NCBI GenBank assembly: GCA_028712895.1
Contig: JAQTPL010000003.1
Coordinates: 1 to 64,000 of the forward strand
Source of the DNA: a bacterium
GTDB taxonomy: Bacteria > CAYTYR01 > UBA6262
DNA length: 64,000 bases
Reading direction: 5' to 3'
A program made the translations under genes and the position numbers. Of the stretch, positions 26,999-36,097 are shown one piece after another (the first letter of the stretch is position 1; each line of letters begins with the position of its first letter). The notes under the pieces are model-generated. The model made no database searches. It was given only the letters and a program-made list of their open reading frames with translations, and had not been told where the DNA came from.

Positions 26999-27012
26999 TG
27001 ATACCGGTAACA
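26999..27012. promoter_or_regulatory. Putative LacI-family operator
   Basis: TGATACCGGTAACA, near-perfect palindrome centred on CG, just upstream of the lacI-like start and just downstream of the promoter. Confidence 0.65.
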
Positions 27013-27025
27013 TATTACTAGCACA

Positions 27026-27053
27026 AATATACCACAAATGCTGTTTTTGTCAA
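27026..27053 (-). promoter_or_regulatory. Sigma70-type promoter for the lacI-like operon
   Basis: Minus strand TTGACA - 16 nt - TATATT. Confidence 0.7.
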
Positions 27054-27129
27054 GGATTATTACGGAAGGAGGGACTTAAGTAGTTTACCATAAGAACTGT
27101 TGCCAGTCAATGTTAAGAACAGTTCCAGA

Positions 27130-27264
27130 TCAGATCGTGAATCCATAATATGCGGCACTGGACGCACCTTGAGAGAATGGCTGCGCTTCTTCTAAGGCCA
27201 AACACTCAGCTGAACACAGCAAAACGAGAAAGACACAAAAAAAATGGGCAAGCTTGCGGCGCAT
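27130..27264 (-). CDS. Small secreted peptide (44 aa) or remnant of a secreted protein
   Basis: MRRKLAHFFCVFLVLLCSAECLALEEAQPFSQGASSAAYYGFTI*; GGAGG SD embedded in the end of the upstream gene. Confidence 0.5.
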   Translation of the reverse strand: MRRKLAHFFCVFLVLLCSAECLALEEAQPFSQGASSAAYYGFTI

Positions 27265-27269
27265 AATGT

Positions 27270-28769
27270 TTACAACCTCCTTCCGTAATTTTTTAATTCT
27301 TTTTTCATAGTGACCCGCATTTTGGGCGCGGTTTGCCGTAATCTCCCGATGCTTCTTTGTTCTTTAACGAGGGGATTGAATCCGCTAAAACCAAAAACCC
27401 GCCAGATCGTGCTGGAGAGAGCTGTTACCCATTGCCCATTCTTGCCGCGGGGAATTTCCCAGCCAAAGAAAAACGTATTGATTACTTCACGGTCGCCGGG
27501 CTGGATGCTGGTATACGGCAATACTCCTTTGGGCATGCCGGCCAAGTCATTCATCTTATTCATTTCTGCCAAGTAGCGGAAAGCTTTCTCCTCGTATTCT
27601 TCCGCTTGCTCAGGAGCCTGGTTACGCCGGCAAAAATCCGCCATCACCCGGTAAGTGATGACCATTTGTCCCGTCCCTTCCCACCAGATCAGCCGGGACC
27701 GTTTTGGATCTTTGCCCTTTTCATCAGTAAAATCAAAACCAGAGACAGCGATATTGTTAATGTCGTGCTGTACGAAAAAGTTGTCTTCGGCAGATTTAAT
27801 CATTTTGACCGGGTCTAAGCCCCACTTGACCAATTCCTCCGGCCCGATGGCGGCAATGCCCCAGGTAACGGTATCCAACGCTTTGGTAGAATCAACACCA
27901 GACTCGTTATAACCGCAATGAAAGATCTGATTTTGGCGGCTATAAACAATCTCCAGCAGCCATTTCTTGATGCAGGATTTTTCGTACCTGATCTTTTTCA
28001 AGCTAAATTTGCGTTGCTTAAACAACTGCTGGTATTGGCCCGGATCTTGCTGGTATATCTGTTCTAAAATAGTAAGCACGGCATAGTTATCGATCACATT
28101 TTCCGTAGAATAGACTTTACTCCAGTTAGCCCCCCAGCCGCTGCCCATACTAACTGCTCCGCGGCTCCCGTCAGGGAATTTAAAATGCGGCAAGTCATAG
28201 GCCCAGCGGGCAATATCAAGCGCAAATTTAAGGTATTTATGAGTATGATTGATCTGGTCATATTGCAGCGCCGCCAGGGCCACCCACATATTCGGCCCGA
28301 CATGTATCCTGTCGCCGTCAATACCGGCTAAAAGAGTACCTTCCCCCCAATCATCAAAACCAGTGACGCGGTAGGAATTAAGTAGTCCGTTATAGCCGTT
28401 TTTGACCGTATAAAAATTGTTCTTCAAGATCTGCAGGATCTGGTCAGCCTTACTTTTTTGATTATTGATGGTGTACATGATCACGGCCAAAGCCAGATCA
28501 TAAGTAAAAGCCTGCTGGTCCAGCAGGCCTTCGTTTTGCTGATAATATCTCTGGGTAGCGTCATCAAAATAGCAACCGGATGTACCACGAAAACTTTCCA
28601 CTAATCCGGTATCCGGATTACTTTGCTGATCTAAATGCAGCAGTACCGACTTGCTTAGATCAAGCAATGATTGCTGATATATATTGGCTTCTTGCGAATA
28701 AACCTGAGATAAGGACGTAGCCAGATAAAGCGATATTATAAAGATAATGAAATATATTTTGTTTACCAT
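27270..28769 (-). CDS. Secreted protein, putative (alpha/alpha)6-barrel glycosidase-like
   Basis: Signal peptide; DQQAFTYDLALAVIMY, RVTGFDDWGEGTLLAGI, GAVSMGSGWGANWSK, WEGTGQMVITYRVMADFC resemble six-hairpin glycosidase repeats. Confidence 0.5.
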   Translation of the reverse strand: MVNKIYFIIFIISLYLATSLSQVYSQEANIYQQSLLDLSKSVLLHLDQQSNPDTGLVESFRGTSGCYFDDATQRYYQQNEGLLDQQAFTYDLALAVIMYTINNQKSKADQILQILKNNFYTVKNGYNGLLNSYRVTGFDDWGEGTLLAGIDGDRIHVGPNMWVALAALQYDQINHTHKYLKFALDIARWAYDLPHFKFPDGSRGAVSMGSGWGANWSKVYSTENVIDNYAVLTILEQIYQQDPGQYQQLFKQRKFSLKKIRYEKSCIKKWLLEIVYSRQNQIFHCGYNESGVDSTKALDTVTWGIAAIGPEELVKWGLDPVKMIKSAEDNFFVQHDINNIAVSGFDFTDEKGKDPKRSRLIWWEGTGQMVITYRVMADFCRRNQAPEQAEEYEEKAFRYLAEMNKMNDLAGMPKGVLPYTSIQPGDREVINTFFFGWEIPRGKNGQWVTALSSTIWRVFGFSGFNPLVKEQRSIGRLRQTAPKMRVTMKKELKNYGRRL

Positions 28770-29698
28770 TTATATCCTACTGATATGCGGTGGGTATCGC
28801 CGAGGATCCCGTACGGCATCCAGGCATAATGTAAATTAAAACCAGCTATCTGGAAACCCAGCCCGGCAGTAATGCCGTTAAAATTGTCAATATCGGAAAT
28901 GTTCGCCGTATCGTAACCGGCACGGACAGCCAGGTTTTGATTGATCCAATATTCCAGCCCTACATTCTCGCTGATCTTGCTGTCTTCCTTGGGTTGGTAT
29001 TTCACATCCGCAGACAAGGTCAGTGTGTCGGCTACAAAAATATAGGCAGCTCCGGCCTTGATGGTTAAAGGCAAGGGATCTGTTTCCTGCACAAATTTTA
29101 CCCCAGGACCCAGGTTCTGCACATTAACACCGGTAGAGAAGCGCGGCCAGAATTTATATATGACGCCAAGATCCATAGCATAACCATTAGCCTTTTCCTG
29201 CTCTATTTTCTGCTGAAATACTTTCAAGTTGCTGCCCCAGGACATTTTTGACCCAAGAGTCCTGGCATACGTCATTAAAAGCAGGCTCTGGGTACTGGAA
29301 AAAGTCCCGATCGCGCTGCCAGCCAGGTCAGTTTGGTCAATTGAGCCTGAATCAAGATACGCCAGGGCCAGACCTAAGGTACTGCCGTTCGGCAGCGGGT
29401 GAATATAGCCGACATAGCCATAGCTAATGCCTTCCAGATAATCGATATAACTGGCTATCGCCTCTTTGTGCTTGGCCCAGGCAATACCGGCAGCATTATA
29501 CTGCGGCCCGTTAGCATCATCAGCGATCGCAGTGAAAGCATTGCCCATAGCGACCGGACGGGCTCCGGCTCCGAGCCGCAAGAACTGGGCTCCGGTCGTG
29601 CCGGTTCCACTGGCTCCGGTATAGGAAGGCATCGTGGTAAGGAAAGCCAGCGTAATTTCAATTGCTCTTATCAGTATGCTGATTCTTTTTCTGGTCAT
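28763..29698 (-). CDS. PorV/PorQ-family outer-membrane beta-barrel protein
   Basis: GTTGAQFLRLGAGARPVAMGNAFTAIADDANGPQYNAAGIAW. Confidence 0.88.
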   Translation of the reverse strand: MTRKRISILIRAIEITLAFLTTMPSYTGASGTGTTGAQFLRLGAGARPVAMGNAFTAIADDANGPQYNAAGIAWAKHKEAIASYIDYLEGISYGYVGYIHPLPNGSTLGLALAYLDSGSIDQTDLAGSAIGTFSSTQSLLLMTYARTLGSKMSWGSNLKVFQQKIEQEKANGYAMDLGVIYKFWPRFSTGVNVQNLGPGVKFVQETDPLPLTIKAGAAYIFVADTLTLSADVKYQPKEDSKISENVGLEYWINQNLAVRAGYDTANISDIDNFNGITAGLGFQIAGFNLHYAWMPYGILGDTHRISVGYKW

Positions 29699-29710
29699 TA
29701 ACTTCCCCTC

Positions 29711-32215
29711 TTATTTAATGATCGCTAATTTGCCGGTCTTATGCTTACTGTTATTGCTTTCTACTAAGAAGATATACAGTCCACTGGCTACTTTCTGGCC
29801 AGTTTCATTGGTGGCATCCCAGCTAAGCTCCCCCCGAGCCAGGTCATCGCGCAAAGTGCGCACGAGTTCGCCGGTCAGGGTGTATATTTTAACTATTGAT
29901 TCGTTCATGATGTTGGTAAAGGTGATCTGGGTATGACCTAAACCGCTATTGGGTTTGTAAGGATTAGGATAGACTTTCACTTCATCAAGGTTTTCCAGTG
30001 CGCCAGCTGGCGAGAAAAGACGATAGACCCGGCCAGCGGCTAATTCACTGCCGGCTATTTCTATGGCTACCGTATGATTGTTGCGAAGGACCAATTGGCT
30101 GCCCGGGACTTCTTCCCAGTTGGCAGATCTTTCATTTAGTTGATAGATCCGCAGATTTGATTCCTGCCAACCAGATATAGCGCTGGGATAGCTGAGATGA
30201 ATAGTGAGCGGTCCGCTGATCACATCGCTGGTCTTGAACTCAACGATACTGGCATCAAGTTCTTCTTCAGAAGCCAGTTTCATAGCCTGGTATAATTTGG
30301 TATCAGCAGCGCTGACCAGGGAAGTTTTTCCCTGTTGCGGAATGGTGATATTCAATATTTTGTTATTATTTTCAGGATTCTGCGGGATCACAGCCCTGGT
30401 TTGCCAATCCTGGTCCCAGGAGATGGCATCAGCACTGGTATTGCTTCTTATAATATTGTGCACGGGATATACTGGCTTGCTGGCAGAGAGCAAATTGGTA
30501 TTTGAAGTTGATGTTACATAAGCTTTATTATCTGAATCCAGCGTGGCAACTACAGCTATATAATAGCCAGTACCTTCCTGTAAGCCGGAAATAGTGCAGT
30601 TCTTAGCCTGTGGATCGTTCACCGGTGAATCTGTTGCAAACTGCACTCCATCGTCTGAAATACCGGCAAATGGCGCCGTCGCATAATATATGGAAAAACC
30701 TTCGACCGTCATGACCGAAGAAGCAGTCCAGGTAACATCTAAACTGTCACCATCGTCGCTGGGAGTATCAATAACATTAAAATCAGTGACCCTAACCTGC
30801 TCTCCCTTGCCCAGGACCATGGCTTGGGCGGCATTTATCCGGCCGTAACCGTAATAATCATCCTTGCCGCTGGAACCAAGATCTTCACAAGAAGCAATGA
30901 TTTTTGCTTCAATTTCCAGATTGGTCAGGCTGCGGTCACTGGCTATAATTAAGGCAGCCAAACCGGAAACAAATGGGGTAGCCATGCTGGTCCCGCTGGC
31001 ACGATAATACTCGCCGCCAACAATATTAACCTCCGTACGGCACATATCCGTTCCCTTCGCCTTAAGGGAAAGGATGTCAACGCCAGGGGCGGTAACATCC
31101 ACATTAGGACCGTAATTTGAAAAAGAGGCTCGGACATCGTTGGCATTGCAAGCAGCGACTGTGATCGCTTGACTGTAGTTGCCGGGGAAGAACTTTTCAG
31201 CATTGGTGTTGTTGTTTCCGGCGGCTGCCACTATGACACAATTATGATCGTAAGCATACATCAGGGCATCCTGGATCAAAAGGGAAGTACCATACCCGCC
31301 CCAACTTAAATTAATGACTTTGGCTCCGTTGTCAACCGCGTACTTGATGGCCTGGGCTAATTGGTCAGAAGCACCGGTACCGCTGTCAGTCAGGCCTTTA
31401 ATGACCATGATCTTGGCCTGCCAGCACACTCCGGTAATACCCTGCCCATTGTTCCCGACTGCGGCAATGATCCCGCTGAGATGCGTACCATGACCATGCG
31501 TATCCATAGGATCATTGTTATTATCAATAAAATCCCAACCCATAGTGTCATCGATATAACCATTGTTATCGTCATCGATCCCGTTGCCGGGGATTTCACC
31601 AGGATTAGACCAGATATTGGCACTCAGGTCAGGATGTGTAGAGTCAACGCCGGTATCTATTACCGCTACAATAGCATCACTATTACCGCGGGAGATGTTC
31701 CAGGCTCTTTCTGATTGGATATTCTTTAATCCCCACTGGTCATCATACTGCTGGCCCCAGGTGCCGGAAGAACTATAATACGGATCATTAGGAACAGCGG
31801 CTATACTATATATATAAATCGGTTCTGCATATTCCACCAGGCTGCTGCCAGTGCAGGCGTCCAAGGTGTCCTGCAGATCCTGGCCATCTTTAACGGAAAC
31901 AGTGAACCACCGTGAAAGTCCTTCGTCCAGAGGGGAATTCTGGGGACTCAATTGCTTTTGGCTTGAACCGCTACTTTGGGGGGCGGCGGAGAAAACCGGT
32001 TGCATTTCCTTGAGCATCGTTGCGCTTATGGAATCAATACTTGAAGAAACGTTTTGCCGGTGGCTGGAACCACTAGCTCTTAACTTGACCAGGATCTCCC
32101 CTGCCTTCCGCGGTGGTTCATTCACTGCTTGATCAGCGGCTATAGAGAACGTCGGGCTGTTTACCAGTCCCATCAGTATCGCTATTCCTATCAGTCCTCT
32201 CTTCAAGCCGCTCAT
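29711..32215 (-). CDS. Secreted S8 subtilisin-like protease with Fn3-like region and C-terminal FlgD/T9SS-CTD-like domain
   Basis: VIAVIDTGVDSTHPDLS (D), HGHGTHLSGIIA (H), SGTSMATPFVSGLAALI (S); C-term EVKVYPNPYKPNSG..VKIYTLTGELVRTL..WDATNETGQKVASGLYIFLVE. Confidence 0.94.
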   Translation of the reverse strand: MSGLKRGLIGIAILMGLVNSPTFSIAADQAVNEPPRKAGEILVKLRASGSSHRQNVSSSIDSISATMLKEMQPVFSAAPQSSGSSQKQLSPQNSPLDEGLSRWFTVSVKDGQDLQDTLDACTGSSLVEYAEPIYIYSIAAVPNDPYYSSSGTWGQQYDDQWGLKNIQSERAWNISRGNSDAIVAVIDTGVDSTHPDLSANIWSNPGEIPGNGIDDDNNGYIDDTMGWDFIDNNNDPMDTHGHGTHLSGIIAAVGNNGQGITGVCWQAKIMVIKGLTDSGTGASDQLAQAIKYAVDNGAKVINLSWGGYGTSLLIQDALMYAYDHNCVIVAAAGNNNTNAEKFFPGNYSQAITVAACNANDVRASFSNYGPNVDVTAPGVDILSLKAKGTDMCRTEVNIVGGEYYRASGTSMATPFVSGLAALIIASDRSLTNLEIEAKIIASCEDLGSSGKDDYYGYGRINAAQAMVLGKGEQVRVTDFNVIDTPSDDGDSLDVTWTASSVMTVEGFSIYYATAPFAGISDDGVQFATDSPVNDPQAKNCTISGLQEGTGYYIAVVATLDSDNKAYVTSTSNTNLLSASKPVYPVHNIIRSNTSADAISWDQDWQTRAVIPQNPENNNKILNITIPQQGKTSLVSAADTKLYQAMKLASEEELDASIVEFKTSDVISGPLTIHLSYPSAISGWQESNLRIYQLNERSANWEEVPGSQLVLRNNHTVAIEIAGSELAAGRVYRLFSPAGALENLDEVKVYPNPYKPNSGLGHTQITFTNIMNESIVKIYTLTGELVRTLRDDLARGELSWDATNETGQKVASGLYIFLVESNNSKHKTGKLAIIK

Positions 32216-32240
32216 TTCTGTTTCCTTCTTTCTTAAAATG

Positions 32241-32282
32241 AAAAACCGAGCTTTCCTGGATCTTCGATCCGAAAGCCCGGCT
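32241..32282 (-). terminator. Intrinsic terminator of riboswitch 2
   Basis: AGCCGGGCTTTCGGATCGAAGATCCAGGAAAGCTCGGTTTTT. Confidence 0.85.
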
Positions 32283-32294
32283 GGCTTGAACAGA

Positions 32295-32402
32295 GGTATA
32301 GCATACGATCTTCGGTAGCAACGGCTGGCTTAGAATACTGTCTTTAGCCCCTTTGGCTTTGCGTCCCCGCCTTTCGGCGGGTTTGCCTTTATCGGATCCT
32401 AT
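32295..32402 (-). ncRNA. c-di-GMP-I (GEMM-I) riboswitch, copy 2
   Basis: GGATCCGATAAAGGCAAACCCGCCGAAAGGCGGGGACGCAAAGCCAAAGGGGCTAAAG...AAGCCAGCCGTTGCTACCGAAGATCG; GNRA-capped stem and GACGCAAAGCC core. Confidence 0.93.
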
Positions 32403-32446
32403 TTAATTGTATGCTCGGTTTTCCTCCCTTTCTCTTAAGCTTGCCC

Positions 32447-32492
32447 TAAAAAACTAATGCCGACCTGTCTCTATAATATCCGACAGCTCGGC
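32447..32492 (-). terminator. Intrinsic terminator of riboswitch 1
   Basis: GCCGAGCTGTCGGATATTATAGAGACAGGTCGGCATTAGTTTTTT. Confidence 0.82.
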
Positions 32493-32512
32493 TGGCATTG
32501 ATAAGTCGTGTC

Positions 32513-32617
32513 CATATTTCGGCGGCATGCGGCTGGCTTAAATAAGCTTGGCTTATTCTTAGCCCCTTTGGCTTTGCGTCCCCTGATTTCTCAGGGTTTG
32601 CGTTTTCGGATATGTGC
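32513..32617 (-). ncRNA. c-di-GMP-I (GEMM-I) riboswitch, copy 1
   Basis: CATATCCGAAAACGCAAACCCTGAGAAATCAGGGGACGCAAAGCCAAAGGGGCTAAGAATAAGCCAAGCTTATTTAAGCCAGCCGCATGCCGCCGAAATATGG. Confidence 0.93.
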
Positions 32618-32666
32618 ATTAGTTTTGAAAGAACCGTAACAAACGTACTTCAACTACCCCACTATA

Positions 32667-32694
32667 AACTTAGCACGGATCAACAGTTTGTCAA
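32667..32694 (-). promoter_or_regulatory. Putative sigma70-type promoter upstream of the riboswitch leader
   Basis: Minus strand TTGACA - 16 nt - TAAGTT (alternative TATAGT overlapping). Confidence 0.55.
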
Positions 32695-32703
32695 GCGATT
32701 TTT

Positions 32704-35046
32704 TTATTTTTCCGGCGAAGGATTATTCCTCTGCTTATCCAGCTGATTTTGAGCTTTTTTGATATACTTTTGCGATTTTTTCGTTAATACTTCATCTGTC
32801 CCAATATCGATCACTTCTTGCCAATTATCGATGGCTTCCTGGTATTGGTCCTTTTTGTAATTAGACAAGCCCAGTAGGAATGATTCCTTCGCGGCGGTCC
32901 GATAAGGGGTATTCTTAATTTTAATCTTGGATTCTTCGGTCTTGGTTATATCTTCCGCTTCCTGATAGTTTGTTACCACATACGGTGTTATAAACACCAT
33001 TAATTCCGTCTTTTCCTTGGTATTGCCTTGTTTTTTAAACAACCATCCTACCAGGGGAATATCTCCTAATAATGGGATCTTACTGTCAGAAACGGAATTA
33101 TCATCTTTCATCAATCCACCAATCACGATGGTTTGCCCATCTTTGACCACGACGCTGGTTTTGGCTTCGCGGCTGGCCAGTATGGGAGCATTCAAGTCGA
33201 CATTGGTGCCGAGGATATTCTTGATGGTCAAGAGTACATCCAGCGCTACGTCTTTTTCCATATTAATACGGGGCGTTACGACCAGTTCTATGGCTACGGT
33301 CTTATAGTCATAGCTCTTGACGATCTCGCCGCTGACGGAAGCATCTGTTTTGACAAAGCTCACGTCTTTTAAAACAGGGATCTCTTCGCCTACCCTGATC
33401 GTCGCCTGCTGGTTGTTACTGGCCAGCACTTGGGGGGTGGACAGGATGTTCGTTTTTTGGTCGGTGGCCAGCATTTGTATTAAGGCGGATAGCGTTTTTG
33501 CGCTGTTAACCACCGAATATTTAATCCCGTCGCCGACAAAACTGGACAAGCCGAACCCTTGTGTAAGTGTTCCGGTTATATTTGGATTGTGCTCTCCCCA
33601 GCCCTGGATATAACTCCATTCCAGACCGAATCTATTTTCTTTGTTCAGGGTTACTTCCACTAATAAAGCCTTGATCAGCACTTGCGGGGTCCGCACATCC
33701 AATTGATCCAGCAAACGCTTAATACGCGCAAAATTCTGGGTGGCAGTGGTGATGATCAAAGCATTCGTCCGGTTATCAGTGACCATGTTAATATTACCGT
33801 CGATCAGGGAATTAGCCCCAGGCTTGAGCATTTCCCCTAAGATCTTGGCCATATCTTCGACCTTGGAATTCTGTAAAAAAAAGACCTTGGTATTATCACC
33901 GCTTTTAGTCGATTCCTTATCCAGCCGGCTGACCAGTTCTCGTACGACGTCTATATTACTCTGGTTAGTTATTACGATCAAAGCGTGTAAGCGGGCATCG
34001 GGAACAATTTCCAGGTAATTTACGAGGCGGGGTTTGCTGCCCATGAGAATATTTTTAATTTTAGCGGCTAAAGCGGTCTCTTCAGCATTGTGCAGGCTGA
34101 TTATCTCTACTTTAATTTTGCCGCCATAAACCTGTACATCCAACTGCTCCAAGACTTTCATTATTTTCCTGATATTGGAAGCTACATCGGTCAAGATCAG
34201 AGCATTGGTGCGGTCGTCGGTCATCATGTTGCCGGAACGCGAGATCAAAGGCTGGAGATCATTTTTGACCTCCGAAGCTAAGATATACCGCAGAGGAATG
34301 ATCTGGGTAATCACCCGGTCGCCATCCGCCAAATTGGTACTTCCAGTCCTGATCTCTATGCTCTTCTGCGTGGCTTCAGTCTGCGTTACGATCTTGATTA
34401 CCTTATCATAACGCACCATGGCATAACCCTTGATCTCCAAAATGGATTGTAACATATCCAAGGCTTCATCCACGGGTATTTTTTTGTTGCTGATCACGGT
34501 TACGGGACCACGCACATTATCACCCAGGATGAAAGTCAAACCAGTTACATCACTGAAAAAATTAATTACCAGGTTGATATCAGTGTTCTGGAAATTAAGG
34601 GAAATCAAGTTACTGCCGTCTTCCGCAGTAATAGTTGAACTGGAGGTTTCGATCCCCTTAGATCCATCACCCGGGATAACAACGCCAGTATCCGGGGTGC
34701 TCGCTATTCCCAGCGAAGGAGTAGCCTCAAGCGCTGGAGATACAGCCGGGGCTTCCTGAGGAATGATTACCTCCTCCCCCAAAGGTGCTGCTGTTTTATC
34801 TGTAGAAGGAGTCGGGACCGCCGAGGTGTTTTTAACCGGCTGCACCGGTTGGCTCGGGTTTTTCCGGCGCGACGGTGGTCCAGATGACCCAGGCTGATGC
34901 GGTGGGAGGGCCTCAACAAAATTCACTCCCATAGGTTGGTTCCAAAGATCCTGGTCAGGCACCGGGTTCTCCGCCCAACCGATACTACTCATACCTAAGA
35001 CCAAGCTGCCAATAGCCATTATTTTAATGAGCTTATTTGTTTCCAA
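32704..35046 (-). CDS. gspD: Type II secretion system secretin GspD
   Basis: N0-N3 repeats (NALILTDVASNIRKIMKVLEQLDVQ) and secretin core TSVVVKDGQTIVIGGLMKDDNSVSDSKIPLLGDIPLVGWLFKKQGNTKEKTELMVFITPYVV. Confidence 0.96.
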   Translation of the reverse strand: METNKLIKIMAIGSLVLGMSSIGWAENPVPDQDLWNQPMGVNFVEALPPHQPGSSGPPSRRKNPSQPVQPVKNTSAVPTPSTDKTAAPLGEEVIIPQEAPAVSPALEATPSLGIASTPDTGVVIPGDGSKGIETSSSTITAEDGSNLISLNFQNTDINLVINFFSDVTGLTFILGDNVRGPVTVISNKKIPVDEALDMLQSILEIKGYAMVRYDKVIKIVTQTEATQKSIEIRTGSTNLADGDRVITQIIPLRYILASEVKNDLQPLISRSGNMMTDDRTNALILTDVASNIRKIMKVLEQLDVQVYGGKIKVEIISLHNAEETALAAKIKNILMGSKPRLVNYLEIVPDARLHALIVITNQSNIDVVRELVSRLDKESTKSGDNTKVFFLQNSKVEDMAKILGEMLKPGANSLIDGNINMVTDNRTNALIITTATQNFARIKRLLDQLDVRTPQVLIKALLVEVTLNKENRFGLEWSYIQGWGEHNPNITGTLTQGFGLSSFVGDGIKYSVVNSAKTLSALIQMLATDQKTNILSTPQVLASNNQQATIRVGEEIPVLKDVSFVKTDASVSGEIVKSYDYKTVAIELVVTPRINMEKDVALDVLLTIKNILGTNVDLNAPILASREAKTSVVVKDGQTIVIGGLMKDDNSVSDSKIPLLGDIPLVGWLFKKQGNTKEKTELMVFITPYVVTNYQEAEDITKTEESKIKIKNTPYRTAAKESFLLGLSNYKKDQYQEAIDNWQEVIDIGTDEVLTKKSQKYIKKAQNQLDKQRNNPSPEK

Positions 35047-35063
35047 TGCTTCCTCCTAAGTAT

Positions 35064-35534
35064 TTACGGATTGACCCCTACTTTCAGAGTAATGTTGAAT
35101 TTCCCTTCGTCGCTTAAAGTGACTGTCTTATTATCGGCATCTATAACCGTAACCTTGATATCGCTGATGATATCACCGACCTGGTAGTTTCCTCCTAAAC
35201 TGGTGCGTCGGTCAGTGATCAGAGCGCTGTATTTTTTACCATTATACACTATCCCGCTAAGAAATAGTACTTTTTGTAGTTCCTGTTTTTTGGCTTCCAG
35301 CTGCTTTTGCTCATCGGCGGCTTTCAACTCTGCCTGCCTTTGTTCTTCAGCTAAGCGGGCTTTTTCCAATTCCGCCGCACTGCCGCCAAGGCCTTTAATA
35401 TCCCATAATGGTTTGAAGATATTGCGCTGGATTATAGGCTGGTAATAAGCAATGGACTCAGCCTGGCCCAGGCGCGGGACCAGTATACTTAATCCTATCA
35501 TTAAACACGCCAGGAGCAGTCTTTTTAGGCTCAT
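35064..35534 (-). CDS. GspC/PilP-like periplasmic protein
   Basis: Signal/TM, coiled coil, YSALITDRRTSLGGNYQVGDIISDIKVTVIDADNKTVTLSDEG. Confidence 0.75.
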   Translation of the reverse strand: MSLKRLLLACLMIGLSILVPRLGQAESIAYYQPIIQRNIFKPLWDIKGLGGSAAELEKARLAEEQRQAELKAADEQKQLEAKKQELQKVLFLSGIVYNGKKYSALITDRRTSLGGNYQVGDIISDIKVTVIDADNKTVTLSDEGKFNITLKVGVNP

Positions 35535-36097
35535 TTTTTCTCTCCCGATGTCATAAAAACAGTGGAGACCAGGACCTGGTTTTTCAGGACAGCCGGCGTA
35601 TCAAAATTGTTATCTATCTGTAATCTTTCTATATTCAATAAATAGCCGGTTTTGGTTAAATTATAAACAAATTTTACCAGCCCGTTGATACTGGAGTCAA
35701 AATTGACCTGGATCTCTAATATCTGATAATCTTTTTCATCCTTGACCGGTAAGGGGGTGAAACTGGTGATCTGCACACCTTCCACTTTTTGGCTCAGTTT
35801 TTCCAATTGCCATAAAACTTTAGCCGCATATTGTTCTATGTTACCATAATTCGCGGTGGCGCTTTGCAGGCGGGTTAAATCCTTCTGTAAAACCTCTTTT
35901 TTCCGGAGTAAAGCGCGGCTTTTTTCCAGTAATAATTTCTTGGCATTGATCTCTTCATTAACGACAGACCATTTTTTGTACGCTGGCTCCAGAATCAGGT
36001 TATAAAGGGTCGCGGCAACCACCGTCGCCAAACAAATGACCGATATTACTTTTTCCCTCTTTTTTAAAATCATAATGTCCTTATGGATTCCTGACAC
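35531..36097 (-). CDS. PilO/GspM-like protein
   Basis: N-terminal TM and ferredoxin-like core; position between PilM/N-like and PilP-like genes. Confidence 0.78.
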   Translation of the reverse strand: MSGIHKDIMILKKREKVISVICLATVVAATLYNLILEPAYKKWSVVNEEINAKKLLLEKSRALLRKKEVLQKDLTRLQSATANYGNIEQYAAKVLWQLEKLSQKVEGVQITSFTPLPVKDEKDYQILEIQVNFDSSINGLVKFVYNLTKTGYLLNIERLQIDNNFDTPAVLKNQVLVSTVFMTSGEKK

